A stretch of 64,000 nucleotides of DNA from Mariniblastus fucicola (lineage in GTDB: Bacteria > Planctomycetota > Planctomycetia > Pirellulales > Pirellulaceae). Made by a program: the position numbers and the translations under genes. The stretch covers positions 2,480,001 to 2,544,000 of the forward strand of contig NZ_CP042912.1 of assembly GCF_008087665.1 (NCBI RefSeq), in the 5' to 3' direction. Every line of letters begins with the position of its first letter. Position 1 is the first letter of the stretch. The notes under the pieces are model-generated. The model had not been told where the DNA came from, made no database searches, and worked only from the letters and a program-made list of their open reading frames with translations. Below are positions 46,123 through 55,254 of the stretch, piece after piece.

Positions 46123-46313
46123 CCGGCAAGCACCTTCCAGGCCACGTATCCCAACCAGGCCAGCCAAATCAGCTGGAGAATTCCAAATGTGATAGCAAGC
46201 GTCATCGAGAACCCACGCGGACGAATCTCGTGCGGCGAGTCCACGTTTCCCGGGTTTTGCTGGGTTGATTTTGGTTTCTTGTTCATCGACGACCGAAGTG
46301 CTGGCATTTTCAT
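46119..46313 (-). CDS. Small single-pass membrane protein, coupled to the dehydrogenase
   Basis: About 64 residues from ATG 46313 (ATG 46286 possible). The first part is polar (M-N-K-K-P-K-S-T-Q-Q-N-P-G). The C-terminal half is one membrane helix (T-L-A-I-T-F-G-I-L-Q-L-I-W-L-A-W-L-G-Y-V-A-W) ending in K-V-L-A-G. Its stop overlaps the start of the dehydrogenase gene (ATGA). I do not know a family; overlap and a clean helix make it a credible gene. Confidence 0.55.
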   Translation of the reverse strand: MKMPALRSSMNKKPKSTQQNPGNVDSPHEIRPRGFSMTLAITFGILQLIWLAWLGYVAWKVLAG

Positions 46314-46411
46314 CTGGGCGGAATTTTCGTTTCTAACAATAAAATCCGCAAGTCCCGCAAGGTTTAACACGATATCAGACCTAGCAATGCATAAACCATA
46401 AAGGACTTGCG

Positions 46412-46984
46412 ATGTTTACCAAACGACTGACAGTTTGCTTCATGCTGTTGGCAGCGACTACCGCCATAACAAATTCGGGATGTTTTCAAGCTGCTGGCCC
46501 ATCACTGGGGATATTCAGCATCCCGATTCCGGTATCGCCGTACTTCCAGAAGATTCAGGAAGACAAATACCATATTCATGAACGGTACGGACGAGTTCCA
46601 ATTCTCGGCCCGGCCACCAATGGCGAGGTAATCGCTTTGGATCCTCCAAGTGACGACGAAGTCATGCGGGCGCTCGAGCGAGCCGATGCGGTTCAGGGTG
46701 GTGTTCCATTCCTGCACGAGCATCAGCGTAACAACGTTCAGATCATCAAGGAAAAGATCGCGGACTATATCGATCCGCCACGAGTTTATCCTCTGATCGG
46801 TCCGGCCCAATTGCACCACGCTCACTACAAGTGCACCGTGTACTACACCGATCGCAAGATCGTTGGGTATCCGACTCCGCACACGCTTGTCGACGAAGAC
46901 GCGGTTGAAGTCATCTACATTGACCACAACCACTTCCACATGGCCGGTGATCCGGACCTTGGCGACAACAACACGCACTATTAA
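46412..46984 (+). CDS. Hypothetical lipoprotein-like exported protein
   Basis: The 190-residue product has the leader MFTKRLTVCFMLLAATTAI with a possible lipobox (T-N-S-G-C) and then a region without known domains. Features: R-Y-G-R-V-P-I-L-G-P, Y-I-D-P-P-R-V-Y-P-L-I-G-P-A-Q-L-H-H-A-H-Y-K-C, and I-D-H-N-H-F-H-M-A-G-D-P-D-L near the end. Conserved-looking His/Asp clusters may bind metal. I do not recognise it. An intrinsic terminator at 47016-47042 closes the transcript, so it is a monocistronic unit. Start ATG 46412 has GGACTTGCG upstream. Confidence 0.75.
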   Translation: MFTKRLTVCFMLLAATTAITNSGCFQAAGPSLGIFSIPIPVSPYFQKIQEDKYHIHERYGRVPILGPATNGEVIALDPPSDDEVMRALERADAVQGGVPFLHEHQRNNVQIIKEKIADYIDPPRVYPLIGPAQLHHAHYKCTVYYTDRKIVGYPTPHTLVDEDAVEVIYIDHNHFHMAGDPDLGDNNTHY

Positions 46985-47015
46985 ACCAGTGTGACAATCG
47001 AAAACGCTTCGATAG

Positions 47016-47042
47016 AGCCGCCTTTGCATTGGGCGGCTTTTT
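47016..47042 (+). terminator. Rho-independent terminator
   Basis: AGCCGCC (47016-47022), a 9-base loop, GGCGGCT (47032-47038) and a T-run. A canonical hairpin 32 bp after the lipoprotein-like gene. Confidence 0.9.
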
Positions 47043-47198
47043 CTATGCGCGGCTGGAAACGGTGGCGGCGGTTCATGCCGCAGATCCGTCGCAGTCACGG
47101 CCTGAAAAGATCAAGCCTTCGGTCGATTCAGCATCGCCGGAAATTCGGGCTATGATCTACTGCAGGACAGGCTTTAAACCAGAATTTTCTGACGCGCG

Positions 47199-47987
47199 AT
47201 GAACTCACAGATCAACGTTTCCGATTCCGATCCAGACCAGAGCGACCAAGCCGCCAAGCTTTTTCGCGAACATGGAACGCTGTTTCTGCAAAACGCATTT
47301 CCCCGCTCACTGATCCAAAGTGTGGCGGACGCGTTCGCGGAGAAGTATCTTTCGATGAGCAAGAAGGAGCTGAGAAAACGGGACGCCGTTGTCGGAGACC
47401 GTCGCTACATGGTCACCGTCGACATCAAGAAACCGTTCAACCGTCCGGAGCTCTACGCCAATCCGCAGTTGATGCCGATCCTTGAAAGACTACTTTCGCC
47501 GCATCTCCGAATCGCCAGTTTTGGCGCGGTCGTCGCATGGCCCGGAGCAGAATCCCAGCCTGTTCACCTTGACCATCCGCCGCTATTCGATCCAGCCGAA
47601 CAGAACCAGTTGCTGCCGCCGTACGCCGTTACTCTCGTCGTTCCGCTCGTTGACGTGACCCCGGAGATTGGCCCAACCGCGATCTGGCCTGGTTCGCATA
47701 GCGATCCGAATCGGCTGCAGCAACTGTCGCAGTTGATGGAAGCGGCTGACTACTCTGATGCCGAGATGCCTGTGACGAAGTTGGGTGACGCCTACATGAT
47801 GGACTATCGTGTGATTCACGGCGGTATGGCAAACAATAGCGATACCGTGCGTCCGATTTTGTATCTCGTCTACAGCCGGCCATGGTTTCGCGACGGTTTC
47901 AATTTTTCGTCTCAGCCATCGGTACAGATTGGCAAGAAGCAACGCAAGAAAGTCCCCGATCGTTGGCAAGGCTTGTTTCGCAAATAG
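47199..47987 (+). CDS. Phytanoyl-CoA dioxygenase family protein
   Basis: A 262-residue non-haem iron, 2-oxoglutarate-dependent oxygenase-like protein. The facial triad is visible as H-L-D-H (the H-x-D pair, within P-V-H-L-D-H-P-P) and the distal H in V-I-H-G-G-M-A-N-N, followed by R-P-I-L-Y-L-V-Y with the 2-oxoglutarate Arg. The length suits the PhyH group. Substrate unknown. The start ATG 47199 has no strong SD. The following acyltransferase gene begins about 70 bp after its stop, on the same strand, so co-transcription is possible. Confidence 0.88.
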   Translation: MNSQINVSDSDPDQSDQAAKLFREHGTLFLQNAFPRSLIQSVADAFAEKYLSMSKKELRKRDAVVGDRRYMVTVDIKKPFNRPELYANPQLMPILERLLSPHLRIASFGAVVAWPGAESQPVHLDHPPLFDPAEQNQLLPPYAVTLVVPLVDVTPEIGPTAIWPGSHSDPNRLQQLSQLMEAADYSDAEMPVTKLGDAYMMDYRVIHGGMANNSDTVRPILYLVYSRPWFRDGFNFSSQPSVQIGKKQRKKVPDRWQGLFRK

Positions 47988-48058
47988 AATTTCCTGTTGC
48001 GGTCATTACAAATGGTCAAGCATGGAATTCGCGGCGCGATCGAGTAAACTGTGCACCC

Positions 48059-48760
48059 ATGTCAGACCCCTCGGATAAAACCAGACGTTCGCCTCCGATC
48101 CGATTCGCTCAGTCCATCGTGCGATGGTTCTTTCGGATCAACATGTTGCCGTATCGCATCCGCATCGACGGGATGAAACGGTATCCGCGAACGGGTCCAA
48201 TGTTGGTTTGCTCGAACCACCAGAGCAACCTTGATCCATTAATCTTGGGCTGTGCTTGCCCTCGGCCAGTGAACTATTTGGCCAAGAAACAGCTGTTCAA
48301 GTTTCCGCCCCTGGGTTGGTTTTTGCGTTGGAACGACGCCATTGAACTCGATCGCGAAGCAACAGGGCTTGGCGGAATCAAGGAAACGCTCAAGCGACTG
48401 AAGAAGAAAGAATCGGTCGTCATGTTTCCTGAAGGAACCCGTTCCCGCGATGGCGAGTTGTTGCCGATCAAGCGTGGTTTCTGCACGTTGGTGAAGAAAA
48501 CGAAAGTCACCATTATGCCTGTGGCAATCGATGGAGCCTGGGATGCGTTGCCCCGTCATTCGCCGTGGCCAAATTTTGGCGCTACGATCAACGTTGTGTT
48601 TGGGGATCCGATTGAGCCGGAAGAGTATGCTGATCTTTCGGATGACGAATTGACCGCGTTGCTGGAAGAGAAGATCCGGGAGTGCTTTGAGAAAGCGCGG
48701 CGGATGAAAGAGCATTGCAAGATGTTGAAGCTTGATCCGCCTGAAGAACACGGTTCGTGA
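48059..48760 (+). CDS. plsC: PlsC-like 1-acylglycerol-3-phosphate acyltransferase
   Basis: The start is set at ATG 48059 (M-S-D-P-S-D-K-T-R-R), since the longer open frame overlaps the oxygenase gene in another phase. In the 233-residue protein the catalytic H-x4-D is N-H-Q-S-N-L-D and the glycerol-phosphate binding motif is F-P-E-G-T-R-S-R-D-G. One membrane-associated helix lies near the N-terminus. The enzyme transfers an acyl chain to lysophosphatidic acid. Downstream lies an inverted pair of the 24-bp repeat. Confidence 0.93.
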   Translation: MSDPSDKTRRSPPIRFAQSIVRWFFRINMLPYRIRIDGMKRYPRTGPMLVCSNHQSNLDPLILGCACPRPVNYLAKKQLFKFPPLGWFLRWNDAIELDREATGLGGIKETLKRLKKKESVVMFPEGTRSRDGELLPIKRGFCTLVKKTKVTIMPVAIDGAWDALPRHSPWPNFGATINVVFGDPIEPEEYADLSDDELTALLEEKIRECFEKARRMKEHCKMLKLDPPEEHGS

Positions 48761-48767
48761 TTGCAGC

Positions 48768-48892
48768 GGTGGCATAGGCTTCCAGCCTGTGATCGATCCT
48801 TGCGCAGCTGAAGTCTCGATTGCCAACCACCTCGACCATCTATGTCGCATGCTATGTACAACATCGCATACCGGCTGGAAGCCTATGCCACC
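48768..48892. repeat. Inverted pair of the GGTGGCATAG element between convergent genes
   Basis: 48768-48791 and the inverted copy ending at 48892 (20 bp matched) face each other across about 80 bp. They sit between the convergent acyltransferase and ABC ATPase genes, so they could end both transcripts. Confidence 0.8.
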
Positions 48893-48907
48893 GAAATCTG
48901 CACCGGA

Positions 48908-49687
48908 TCAGGCTGGCAGTACCTGAAAATACCCATCGGTTTCCACAACCTTCAGCGGCACATCGAACAGTTCGCTGATCGTTTCATCGCACAGCAAATC
49001 AGCCTTTGGTCCGGCCTGCATCACATCGCCGTTCTTCATCAGCACGAGATGGCTGACTTCTGGTGGAATCTCGTGCACGTGATGAGTCACGACGACCAAC
49101 GTCTTGCCCGACTGCATCAGACGCCTGGCCGTTTTGAGATAGTGAAAGATTCCCGGAATGTCCAAGCCTGAAGTCGGCTCGTCAAAGACAAGCGTCTGCG
49201 GGTCGTGAACGAGTGCTCGGGCCATCAGGAAGCGACGCTGCTCACCGGTCGACATCGCCGCATAGCGTTTGTCACGCAACGAATCGATCTGCAGTTCGTT
49301 CAGCAACGAATCGACACGATCTTTCTGTTGCTCGTCGACGTGTAAATGGTCCGGAATGCCAACAGTGCTGTAGAAACCCGAGGCCACCACATCAAAACCG
49401 TTGACGTCATCGCGATATGAATGCTGCAAGTCCTGGGATACGATCCCCAGTTGTTTCCGCAGCTCCCAAACGTTCCAGCGACTTTTGCCGAAAATCTCAA
49501 CCACACAACCCGGCGTCGGATTCGGGTAGATCTTTTTTGTGATGATCCGCATCAACGTCGATTTGCCAGCGCCATTGGGCCCCAACACTGCGGTACTGCA
49601 GTTGGAGGGAATGCTAAGGTTCAGCCCGTCGAAGACTTTGGTCGATCCACGCCAGGCGATTGCGTTTTGAATTTTTATCAGGTCCAT
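48908..49687 (-). CDS. ABC transporter ATP-binding protein
   Basis: ATG 49687 (GTG 49693 possible) gives 259 residues. Walker A is G-P-N-G-A-G-K-S-T, the signature is M-S-T-G-E-Q-R-R, Walker B is L-V-F-D-E-P-T-S-G-L-D, and the H-loop is V-T-H-H-V-H-E. The signature departs from the usual L-S-G-G-Q. The resemblance is to single-subunit ATPases of the ModF/YlmA-like type. No permease gene is adjacent, so its partner is unknown. The frame that runs further upstream is not convincing. Confidence 0.9.
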   Translation of the reverse strand: MDLIKIQNAIAWRGSTKVFDGLNLSIPSNCSTAVLGPNGAGKSTLMRIITKKIYPNPTPGCVVEIFGKSRWNVWELRKQLGIVSQDLQHSYRDDVNGFDVVASGFYSTVGIPDHLHVDEQQKDRVDSLLNELQIDSLRDKRYAAMSTGEQRRFLMARALVHDPQTLVFDEPTSGLDIPGIFHYLKTARRLMQSGKTLVVVTHHVHEIPPEVSHLVLMKNGDVMQAGPKADLLCDETISELFDVPLKVVETDGYFQVLPA

Positions 49688-49910
49688 CCCCACATTGTGC
49701 TGCCCGGACGCGTCGTGGAAAGGGGGAGTCAAAGAGTTCAGCAATCGAGACACGTTCTCGCCGCCCCAGCCAAACACCACCGGCAGTGTGATCGCAGCGA
49801 AGCCAACGTTTGAACCACCGTAGCGCATGAAAAAGCGAAGCAAGAGTCGGTTGGGGCTCTCGCTTCGCGATCACGCACAGAAACGGCGTGGGTGTTCCGG
49901 CGTGAAAAGG

Positions 49911-51245
49911 CTACTTCTGGTCCTTCTTCAGTTGCTGGATCTCCTCCCGAAGCTCACGGATTTCGCGACGCATTTTTTCGATCTCGGACTCCTTCACCTC
50001 AAGGCTCTCCTTCTCATCCTTCAGCTTTTGATAGATCGCTTCCAGGCTATCCATTTCGGATTTCGCCTTGTCCGCTGCCATTTTCTTTTCAGCTTTCTCT
50101 CGCTTCGCCTTCACCATCGCCTTACGCTCTTCCAACATCTTCATGCGAATATCTTCCTGAATCTTCCGAGCCAGTTCGACCTCTTGCAAAGACTTTTCCT
50201 GAGAGCTACGGGCTTTCTTCTGAGCACCGCGAGCCATCTCCTGAACGGCACGAGCTTTCTCAAGTGCGCGAAGTGCATTTTCCTGGGCGGCTCGCGCTTT
50301 ATGTCCCGTTTCCACTTCCTGTTCCAGAATGTGTTGCTGCTGCTTCAGCTTCCGAATCTCACGGGCAAGCTCTTTCTCGTTCGACGCTGACAACTCATCT
50401 CGAAGCTTGAGCACGATCGCCTCGATGTCTTCCTCGTCCAGATCTCCTTTTCGTTCCAACAACGCCGTCATCCGGCCCAGCTTCTTGTCCGCATCTTTTT
50501 CCAGTTGGTTACGCTTCTTTTCAATCGACTCCTGCAGCTTTGCAACCGCTTCATGCACGTTCTGAGTGCCGCGACGATGCTTGCCCGTGACCACGTCAAT
50601 CTTCAGTCCTGAGATGCCGCCATCAAGTTCGTGCTCGAGCGATTCAAGAGACTGTTCGATCGCGCCACCGACGATGTCGCCAAGTTCATCCAGACTATCG
50701 AAAGGAGCATCATCGAGTTCGCCAAGGCTGTTTTTGAGTGCTCCCTCGATCAATTCTCCCAGCGGCATATCGCTGAGCATTTCAAGATTGTTTTCCATCA
50801 ACTTGCCGAGTTCAGCGCCTTTGATTTCGCCGGCTTCAAGCTTCTCGCTCCATTCCTCCCAGCGGCCAGAATACTGCTCGGCCCACTCTTCCCAATCCTC
50901 TTCTGTTTCCTCAGCCCAGCGTTCCATTTTGGATTCGAACTTCTCAGCCCATTGCTCCCACGCGTCGGCATGCCGCTCCGCCCACGCTTCAAGCTCTTCA
51001 CTGCTCACCTCAATCAGACTCTCAATCTGCTCTTCGTCGATCTCCAGCTCATTGCCGTTGATAACGATTCGAATGCCGTCTTCATGTTCGTGCACATGTT
51101 CATGCTCTTCGTCCTCTTCCTCTTCATCGATGACCACCAGCTCAACGGTTTCGTCTTCCTCCTGAGCGACCGAAGTCGAAGGAAGCTGCATTGAGGGATA
51201 CATCGCCACCAGCGACAGAATCAAGTATCGGAACGTATGTTTCAT
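49911..51245 (-). CDS. Secreted acidic coiled-coil protein with Trp-rich repeats
   Basis: A 444-residue protein of no family I know. ATG 51245 has GGAG upstream and a signal peptide (MKHTFRYLILSLVAMYPSM..). An acidic stretch follows, then several W-(A/S)-E-x-(x)-E-x-W repeats (A-W-A-E-R, Q-W-A-E-K, R-W-A-E-E, E-W-A-E-Q, E-W-S-E-K). The second half is a long coiled coil rich in Lys, Glu and Ala (about 245-444). It lies about 100 bp downstream of an anti-sigma factor gene on the same strand and may be its target or a sensor part. It starts with its own ribosome-binding site. Confidence 0.8.
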   Translation of the reverse strand: MKHTFRYLILSLVAMYPSMQLPSTSVAQEEDETVELVVIDEEEEDEEHEHVHEHEDGIRIVINGNELEIDEEQIESLIEVSSEELEAWAERHADAWEQWAEKFESKMERWAEETEEDWEEWAEQYSGRWEEWSEKLEAGEIKGAELGKLMENNLEMLSDMPLGELIEGALKNSLGELDDAPFDSLDELGDIVGGAIEQSLESLEHELDGGISGLKIDVVTGKHRRGTQNVHEAVAKLQESIEKKRNQLEKDADKKLGRMTALLERKGDLDEEDIEAIVLKLRDELSASNEKELAREIRKLKQQQHILEQEVETGHKARAAQENALRALEKARAVQEMARGAQKKARSSQEKSLQEVELARKIQEDIRMKMLEERKAMVKAKREKAEKKMAADKAKSEMDSLEAIYQKLKDEKESLEVKESEIEKMRREIRELREEIQQLKKDQK

Positions 51246-51345
51246 CGTGAATCTCCACGTAAAAATGGGGTGAATGTTTGGTGGTTGAAGTCCATCGTCC
51301 GGCGCCGAATTCGGCAATCGTCTCAAGGTCTCGGCAACGGACGCT

Positions 51346-51930
51346 TCATTGTTGGTCTTCGAACTGCTCGACGCGTTTCAGCATCGCTTCGATCTGATTT
51401 TCAAACCGGGTACGATCTTCCGGTCCTGTGTTTTCCAGCTGTTTCAGTTCCAGCTTGAGCGAACGCAAGTCCATGCCCAGTGTGCGTAGCATCAATTCCT
51501 GATCCCGTTGTTGCTGATGATTGATGCGGTTAAGGTCTGTCATTGGTTTGACGAACTGTTCCGGAGTCAGTTGCTCGGCGGTCGCTTGCGGAGCCGAATG
51601 CGTTGTCACCAGAAACAGGCCGATCATCAACGCCGCAACGCCTGCCAGGGGGATCAGGCGCCAAACGGACATCCAGTTTCTGATCGACTGCTTCTGACGA
51701 GTCACAACGAACGTTTCCGTCAGTGTATTTTCGCGTTCCTCGCCAGCGAGAGTTTGCAATGAAATCGATGCGTCGAGTGTCACGAACTCAGCTCGCAGCC
51801 GCCGACAGGATTCACAGCCTTCCAGGTGACCGTTGACCAGCAACAGTTCGCTGGCGGAGAGTTCGCCATCGATCATGGCACTGACCAGTGGCTCGAAATC
51901 TTCACAGGTTTGATTTGATAAGTTCATCAT
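51346..51930 (-). CDS. Anti-sigma factor (zinc-finger type, membrane-anchored)
   Basis: The start ATG 51930 overlaps the stop of the sigma factor gene by four bases. The 194-residue protein has the anti-sigma zf-HC2 motif H-L-E-G-C-E-S-C near the N-terminus (H-x3-C-x2-C) with an upstream Cys. One transmembrane helix (L-I-P-L-A-G-V-A-A-L-M-I-G-L-F-L-V) follows, then an outer part rich in Gln, Glu and Arg that is partly coiled coil. It is expected to hold the ECF sigma factor inactive until a signal outside the cytoplasm is sensed. Confidence 0.88.
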   Translation of the reverse strand: MMNLSNQTCEDFEPLVSAMIDGELSASELLLVNGHLEGCESCRRLRAEFVTLDASISLQTLAGEERENTLTETFVVTRQKQSIRNWMSVWRLIPLAGVAALMIGLFLVTTHSAPQATAEQLTPEQFVKPMTDLNRINHQQQRDQELMLRTLGMDLRSLKLELKQLENTGPEDRTRFENQIEAMLKRVEQFEDQQ

Positions 51931-52529
51931 TGCGTCTCCAAAAGACCTGACTTTTTCAGCTCTGCCTGCAGCTGTTTTCTTGCGCGAAAGATCCAAATGC
52001 GAACCTGGTTCTTTGTCGCCGAAAGCACTTCTGCGATCTCTTCGTAGCTCAGCCCTCCGTTAACTTTCAGTTGCAACGAATCAGCCCACTCGTCCGGTAA
52101 ATCCAAAATCGCCTGGTTGATCCCGGATTCCAGTTTTTCCAGGCCCGAATCCGAGAGCCCGCCGTCACTCTGTTTAATCACATGTTCGTCAAACGGTTCA
52201 AACTTGCGGCGACCATGCTTTCGCAACTGATCCACCGAAAGGTTTCGCACCGTCGTGAACAGAATCGCTTTTGCCGCTGATTCGCTACTCACCGCCGCGA
52301 TCGTCCTTTTCTGAATCAACTTGCAAAATGCTTCCTGTGTAACCTCTTCCGCATCCGCCCAGCACTGAACCAGCGACATCGCATATCGCGTCGCTTGATG
52401 CGCATACTGGTCGAAGAATCGTGCATCAATCGCACACGATTCACCAGTTTCCGTTTCAGGATTTGGCTCGGCGGTTTCGGACACGAATTCCTTTGCGTCA
52501 CTCATCGCCGATTCGAACGGCATCGACAT
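51927..52529 (-). CDS. ECF-type RNA polymerase sigma factor
   Basis: A 200-residue ECF sigma factor; ATG 52529 is preferred, ATG 52505 is possible. Region 2 is at F-D-Q-Y-A-H-Q-A-T-R-Y-A-M-S-L-V-Q with A-D-A-E-E-V-T-Q-E-A-F. Region 4 is L-P-D-E-W-A-D-S-L-Q-L-K and L-S-Y-E-E-I-A-E-V-L-S-A-T-K-N-Q-V-R-I-W-I-F-R-A-R. It leads the operon with its anti-sigma gene and the coiled-coil gene. Whether it binds its own promoter cannot be told here. Confidence 0.92.
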   Translation of the reverse strand: MSMPFESAMSDAKEFVSETAEPNPETETGESCAIDARFFDQYAHQATRYAMSLVQCWADAEEVTQEAFCKLIQKRTIAAVSSESAAKAILFTTVRNLSVDQLRKHGRRKFEPFDEHVIKQSDGGLSDSGLEKLESGINQAILDLPDEWADSLQLKVNGGLSYEEIAEVLSATKNQVRIWIFRARKQLQAELKKSGLLETQ

Positions 52530-52937
52530 CGGTGTTCCATGTAGGGGCTCTACTGAAAGAACGATCCACTTCGAAATCGTCACAGAGATATTTTGAAATA
52601 CCCACAGAAACGCTGAAAGTTGCACGTAAACGCCGTTTTTGCCACAACCGGCAGGGTGCCGCTTCGGCAGTTGGCCGCTTCAACAATCGACCGTATCAGC
52701 CGGGCGCGCAGATGTGCGAGCAAAACTGCATTGGCAAATTCGCCGAAGGAGAGCTTGGGGCGAAGTGTGTACGCCCTTTAGTGTCACTGCGCGAACACTT
52801 GTATCTGGGCGTCGAAACCGCCGATCGACTCGATCACGCACGATTTGGCTTCGAACTTGTTTCGAGATTTGTGACCGCGAAAGCGAACTTGCTCAAACAG
52901 TCGCACCGAATCGAAACCTGCCGGTCCGTCCTGATAG
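52530..52937. other. Non-coding stretch between the sigma and pit genes
   Basis: About 400 bp with no gene, repeat or RNA I can support. The frames on both strands here are antisense or low in information. It should hold the sigma gene's promoter and the 3' end of the pit transcript. Confidence 0.4.
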
Positions 52938-54464
52938 CTAGGTCGCCAAATCCGTCGGCGCTGCAATCGTGTCGATCCAGCTGGAATCAATGAAGATCAA
53001 TTTCAGGATGAAGTAAAACAACATGCAAAGTATTGCACCTGCCGGGATCGTGATCGCCCAACCCGCAAGGATGTCTCGCATTGTTTTCAAGTTCAAAGCG
53101 TTAAGTCCACGGGCGAGTCCAACTCCAAGAACGGCACCAACCAATGTATGGGTCGTCGAGATCGGAAGTCCAATCGGCAATACTGAGGCCAGCAGAATCG
53201 TGATCGCCGCAGCGAACTCCGCGCAAAAACCGCGACTGGGAGTGAGCTCAGTGATCTTCTCGCCAACCGTTTTGATAACTTTCCAACCCCACGTCGCCAA
53301 TCCAATCACGATGCCGAAACCGCCCAACAGCAATGCCCAGGCTGGAGTGCTGGAGGTCTTGGAGATCGCATGTTCGGTAACTGCCTGATAGGCCGCTGAT
53401 AGCGGTCCGATCGCGTTGGCGACATCGTTGGATCCGTGGGCGAAAGCGACCAGACAGGCTGTGAATATTTGCAGCACACTAAAAATCTTCTCGACCTGTC
53501 GTAGCTCATCAGAATCGGTGTTCGTCGTAATTCGCTGGAGCGTCAGGTCCTGCATCGATCGGGCTTCGCTCAGCAGGCTGGAGGCTTTGTCTTGCAGCTC
53601 ACCAGCCGAATTGATCTTCACACGTTGCAGGTGCTTGATCGTCTTGGCCAAAGAGCGTGAAACGTCAGCGTCCAGGATCGGGTTGTTGCCCTTGGCCCCT
53701 TCGTCAGATTTCGAAACTGAATTACGCAAGGCCAGTTTCGTAATAATGAATCCAATCAGCCCGAGGACCGCTGCGATACCGGCAATGCTCAGCATGAAGA
53801 AAGGCTCTTGAGGATCCATTTCGAGCCTCTTCCACATCGGCTTGAGGCCTTTGTAGCAAGTCAGTCCCGTCATGACGAACATCAGGATGAAAACCAGTCG
53901 CGGTGCAACGAGCCGCGCTGCCGCGACCGGGTTACGTTTATAGAACACCGTTTTCAACAGCACCCCAAACACGATGTAAGCGACAGTTGCCGAGATCAAT
54001 GGAGAAATGACCCAGCCCGCGCTGATCAAGCCAACCTGGTTCCAAAGTACACCATTGTATCCGAGAGCCAGGACTCCAAATCCAACCACTGCACCGACGA
54101 TCGAGTGTGTTGTCGAAACCGGCCAGGACATCCACGTCGCAATCAGCAACCAGGTTCCGGCAGCCATCAGCGCCGCGATCATCCCGCAAGCCAAAATGTA
54201 GGGGGCGTGCTCCGGCGAATACGCATTGGCAATTTCCATCGGATCGAAGATGCCTTTGCGGACCGTCTTCGAGACATTCGAACCGACGATGTACGCGCCT
54301 GCGAACTCAAATACGGCCGCCAGAACGACAGCCCATTTCAACGTCAGTGCTCCGGATCCGACAGAAGTTCCCATAGCGTTGGCCACATCGTTGGCTCCGA
54401 TATTCCATGCGACATAGAAACCGCAAACCAGAATCAGGCCAATCAATACGTATTCGACACCCAT
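52938..54464 (-). CDS. pit: PiT-family inorganic phosphate transporter
   Basis: A 508-residue membrane protein, low-affinity cation-coupled phosphate symporter. It shows the duplicated signature G-A-N-D-V-A-N-A-M-G-T-S near the start and A-H-G-S-N-D-V-A-N-A-I-G-P in the second half, with about ten to twelve helices and a central loop. The neighbouring DUF47 gene upstream on the same strand is the usual Pit partner and is thought to regulate it. A PhoR-like kinase gene is divergent. Confidence 0.94.
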   Translation of the reverse strand: MGVEYVLIGLILVCGFYVAWNIGANDVANAMGTSVGSGALTLKWAVVLAAVFEFAGAYIVGSNVSKTVRKGIFDPMEIANAYSPEHAPYILACGMIAALMAAGTWLLIATWMSWPVSTTHSIVGAVVGFGVLALGYNGVLWNQVGLISAGWVISPLISATVAYIVFGVLLKTVFYKRNPVAAARLVAPRLVFILMFVMTGLTCYKGLKPMWKRLEMDPQEPFFMLSIAGIAAVLGLIGFIITKLALRNSVSKSDEGAKGNNPILDADVSRSLAKTIKHLQRVKINSAGELQDKASSLLSEARSMQDLTLQRITTNTDSDELRQVEKIFSVLQIFTACLVAFAHGSNDVANAIGPLSAAYQAVTEHAISKTSSTPAWALLLGGFGIVIGLATWGWKVIKTVGEKITELTPSRGFCAEFAAAITILLASVLPIGLPISTTHTLVGAVLGVGLARGLNALNLKTMRDILAGWAITIPAGAILCMLFYFILKLIFIDSSWIDTIAAPTDLAT

Positions 54465-54533
54465 TTGGCGTGGTGACCTATTTTGAAGAAGTAAGTTTGT
54501 TGTGGTAAAAAGTGTGCAGCTGTTTCTGCAAAA

Positions 54534-55208
54534 CTATTTCATGCTGAGCGTTCGTAGCACTCGATCGGCAAGGTTTTCCGAAGAGTTGCTCAAACGGCTC
54601 AGGATGCGTGTGACCCGCATCCAAAGATGGAACTCGCCAGCCGTAAAATTGACGTCATGAGCGTACAGCTTTTTGAGCAAGCTCATCTGCACAACGTCGG
54701 CCTGGTGTTCTGCAAATGCGGCATCTTTTGCCATGCTGCGAATACGCTCTGCTTCAGTGCCGCCAAACCCGGCTTCGATCAGTTCGTCCAGCTGACCAAT
54801 AATCGATGCAGCGATCGAACAGGAGTTAATGTTCAATTCAAGGAACTTGTCAAAGTCAGGCCGAATGTCTTCCGGAAACGGGAGCTTTCGAATCGTCAAA
54901 ACTTTGCAGACGTCCTCAGCCGTATCAGCGAGAGAATCTTGCAGTGAAAGAATCTCCAACACCTCGCCACGATCGATCGGCATAAAGAATCTCTTGAGCA
55001 ATCGCTCTCGAATGTCATCCTTGATTTGATCCGCCTGATGTTCCAGCTGCGAAACTTGCTCGGTTAAATCTTCGATAAGCTCGAACTGCCCACCCTTGAC
55101 GGCGTCAAACACCTCGGACATCTTGACGATACACTTCGCCACCTGGTCCATGTGTTGCTGAAGCTGGCCAAACGGCGACCTGCCAAACAGTTTTCCAATC
55201 GTACTCAT
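54534..55208 (-). CDS. DUF47 / TIGR00153 PhoU-like protein
   Basis: ATG 55208 begins a 224-residue all-helical protein of the DUF47 group (M-S-T-I-G-K-L-F-G-R-S-P-F). It resembles PhoU in fold, with the conserved E-x2-A-D-x2-(K/H) pattern visible in L-E-H-Q-A-D-Q-I-K-D-D and A-E-H-Q-A-D-V-V. These proteins accompany pit genes and probably control transport. The two genes are on the minus strand, 70 bp apart, and most likely form an operon. Confidence 0.9.
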   Translation of the reverse strand: MSTIGKLFGRSPFGQLQQHMDQVAKCIVKMSEVFDAVKGGQFELIEDLTEQVSQLEHQADQIKDDIRERLLKRFFMPIDRGEVLEILSLQDSLADTAEDVCKVLTIRKLPFPEDIRPDFDKFLELNINSCSIAASIIGQLDELIEAGFGGTEAERIRSMAKDAAFAEHQADVVQMSLLKKLYAHDVNFTAGEFHLWMRVTRILSRLSNSSENLADRVLRTLSMK

Positions 55209-55254
55209 ATCAGCGTTCTTCAAAACTTCTTGTTCTGTCCGATTTGATCATAGT

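Noticed and set aside
50566-51165. Ser-rich 199-codon frame on the plus strand
   Set aside because: Mirror image of the Glu-rich coiled-coil gene on the other strand.
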